From Burkholderiaceae bacterium (GTDB lineage: Bacteria > Pseudomonadota > Gammaproteobacteria > Burkholderiales > Burkholderiaceae_E): a stretch of 34,100 nt of DNA. The stretch is taken from assembly GCA_024637395.1 (NCBI GenBank), contig JAGXFG010000074.1, positions 1 to 34,100 on the forward strand, read 5' to 3'. Shown here piece after piece: positions 33,357 to 34,100 of the stretch. A program made the translations under genes and the position numbers. Each line of letters opens with the position of its first letter. Positions within the stretch are counted from its first letter, which is position 1. A model generated the notes under the pieces. The model made no database searches and was not told where the DNA came from. It saw only the letters and a program-made list of their open reading frames with translations.

Positions 33357-33802
33357 GACAAGATTCCGCCAGCCAGCAGCTGGCCACCGACCCAGCCTGG
33401 ACGGCGATATTTTTCGCCTGGCTGCTCAGCTGCGTGGCGACGCTGGGCGCCCTGTTCCTCAGCGAAGTGGTGAAGATTCCACCCTGTTCGCTGTGCTGGT
33501 ACCAGCGCATCTTCATGTTCCCGCTCGCCATCCTGCTGCCGCTGGGGTTGTTTCCCTTTGACCGCAGGGTCCTTCGCTACACGCTGCCGCTCGCGATCAT
33601 CGGCTGGCTGATTGCGGCGTTCCACCTGTTGCTGATGTACGGTGTCGTTCCGGCGACCCTGCAGCCCTGCACCCAGGGCGTACCGTGCACGGAAGTACAG
33701 ATTGAGTGGCTGGGCTTCGTGACCATTCCGCTGCTTTCCCTGCTGTCCTTTTCAGTCATCATCGCCCTGTTGTTTCGGGCCCATTACCGGGTAAACAAAT
33801 GA
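33353..33802 (+). CDS. DsbB/BdbC-like disulfide-bond formation membrane protein
   Basis: A 149-residue membrane protein with four helices. The first redox pair is PPCSLCWYQR (Cys45 and Cys48, the DsbB-family signature), and the second is in the loop QPCTQGVPCTE (Cys106 and Cys112). DsbB-type proteins oxidise their thioredoxin-fold partner and pass electrons to quinone. AGGGAG 7 bases upstream selects the ATG at 33353. The stop overlaps the next gene (ATGA), which encodes a DsbA/BdbD-like protein and is almost certainly its partner. Confidence 0.92.
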   Translation: MRQDSASQQLATDPAWTAIFFAWLLSCVATLGALFLSEVVKIPPCSLCWYQRIFMFPLAILLPLGLFPFDRRVLRYTLPLAIIGWLIAAFHLLLMYGVVPATLQPCTQGVPCTEVQIEWLGFVTIPLLSLLSFSVIIALLFRAHYRVNK

Positions 33803-34100
33803 ACCGAAAAACGCTTTTCATCGGCTCCGCGGTCTTGCTGGTCGTGGTGTTCATTGTCGGCGCCTTCTTCTACCAGAGCCAGCTGAGCAAACAGGCGCAG
33901 GAGGTTGCGGCGCGCAACCAGGCCCACCTGGTTCGCGTCTATTCGCCCACCTTTGGCAATCCCCAGGCGAAGGTCCACATCGTCGAGTTCCTTGATCCGG
34001 CCTGCGGGACCTGTGCTGCCTTCTATCCCGAGGTCAAGCGACTGATGGCGGCCAATCCGGACCGCATCCGCCTGTCGGTTCGCCACGTGCCGTTTCACAA
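33799..34100 (+). CDS. DsbA/BdbD-like thioredoxin-fold protein, 3' end outside window
   Basis: The first 100 residues of a membrane-anchored protein: hydrophobic helix (about 5-24), a short stalk, then the start of a thioredoxin fold with VHIVEFLDPACGTCAAFYPEVKRL, where CGTC (Cys69 and Cys72) is the redox site. It is cut by the window end. The ATG at 33799 overlaps the DsbB-like stop. The pair would form a self-contained disulfide-forming system in which the DsbA-like partner oxidises substrates and is recycled by the DsbB-like protein. Confidence 0.9.
   Translation, partial: MNRKTLFIGSAVLLVVVFIVGAFFYQSQLSKQAQEVAARNQAHLVRVYSPTFGNPQAKVHIVEFLDPACGTCAAFYPEVKRLMAANPDRIRLSVRHVPFH

Overview
The window is about 34 kb of a GC-rich bacterial chromosome and contains the replication-initiation neighbourhood. 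dnaA, dnaN and gyrB run leftwards (27815 to 22517), and rpmH, rnpA, yidD, yidC and mnmE run rightwards from 28010. This arrangement and the protein sequences (RpmH, YidC N-terminus, MnmE N-terminus) suggest a betaproteobacterium, probably near the Burkholderiales/Rhodocyclales. That assignment is inferred from family resemblance, not from a search. No rRNA or tRNA gene, insertion sequence, prophage or CRISPR array was recognised, and no gene-free stretch exceeds 300 bases.

Layout. (A) 1-3420, plus strand: the end of a Spy/CpxP-like periplasmic protein with a Met/Gly decapeptide repeat, an overlapping pair of a CCxH membrane protein and an exported protein, then an acetate kinase fused to a PduL-type phosphotransacylase. 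(B) 3470-9230, minus strand: lemA-htpX, then copA-copZ-csoR, with CsoR-like palindromes in front of both units. (C) 9264-17661, minus strand: a cytochrome c maturation and thiol-redox operon containing ccmF, ccmH, ccmI, ccmG, ccdA, a second CcdA-like protein, a DUF1573 protein and several unrecognised Cys-containing proteins. ccmA-E are absent from the window. (D) 17719-22454, plus strand: an unusual tandem LytS-type histidine kinase whose second half looks like a dead kinase, its LytTR response regulator, and three small exported proteins. (E) 22517-27815, minus strand: dnaA-dnaN-gyrB, with a DnaA-box-bearing gap between dnaA and dnaN. (F) 28010-34100, plus strand: rpmH-rnpA-yidD-yidC-mnmE, a rhomboid protease, mscL, and a DsbB-like/DsbA-like pair cut by the window end.

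How it fits together. Region E/F is a conserved housekeeping core. The accessory 22 kb to its left is dominated by envelope, copper and thiol functions: Cu(I) sensing and export (CsoR, CopZ, CopA), membrane quality control (LemA, HtpX, Spy-like), cytochrome c haem ligation and the thiol reduction that feeds it (CcmFHI, CcmG, CcdA), and at the far right disulfide formation (DsbB/DsbA-like). The most notable observations are the kinase-pseudokinase fusion, the AckA-PduL fusion, the CsoR-like operator in front of lemA-htpX, and the unrecognised Cys-motif proteins in the ccm operon.
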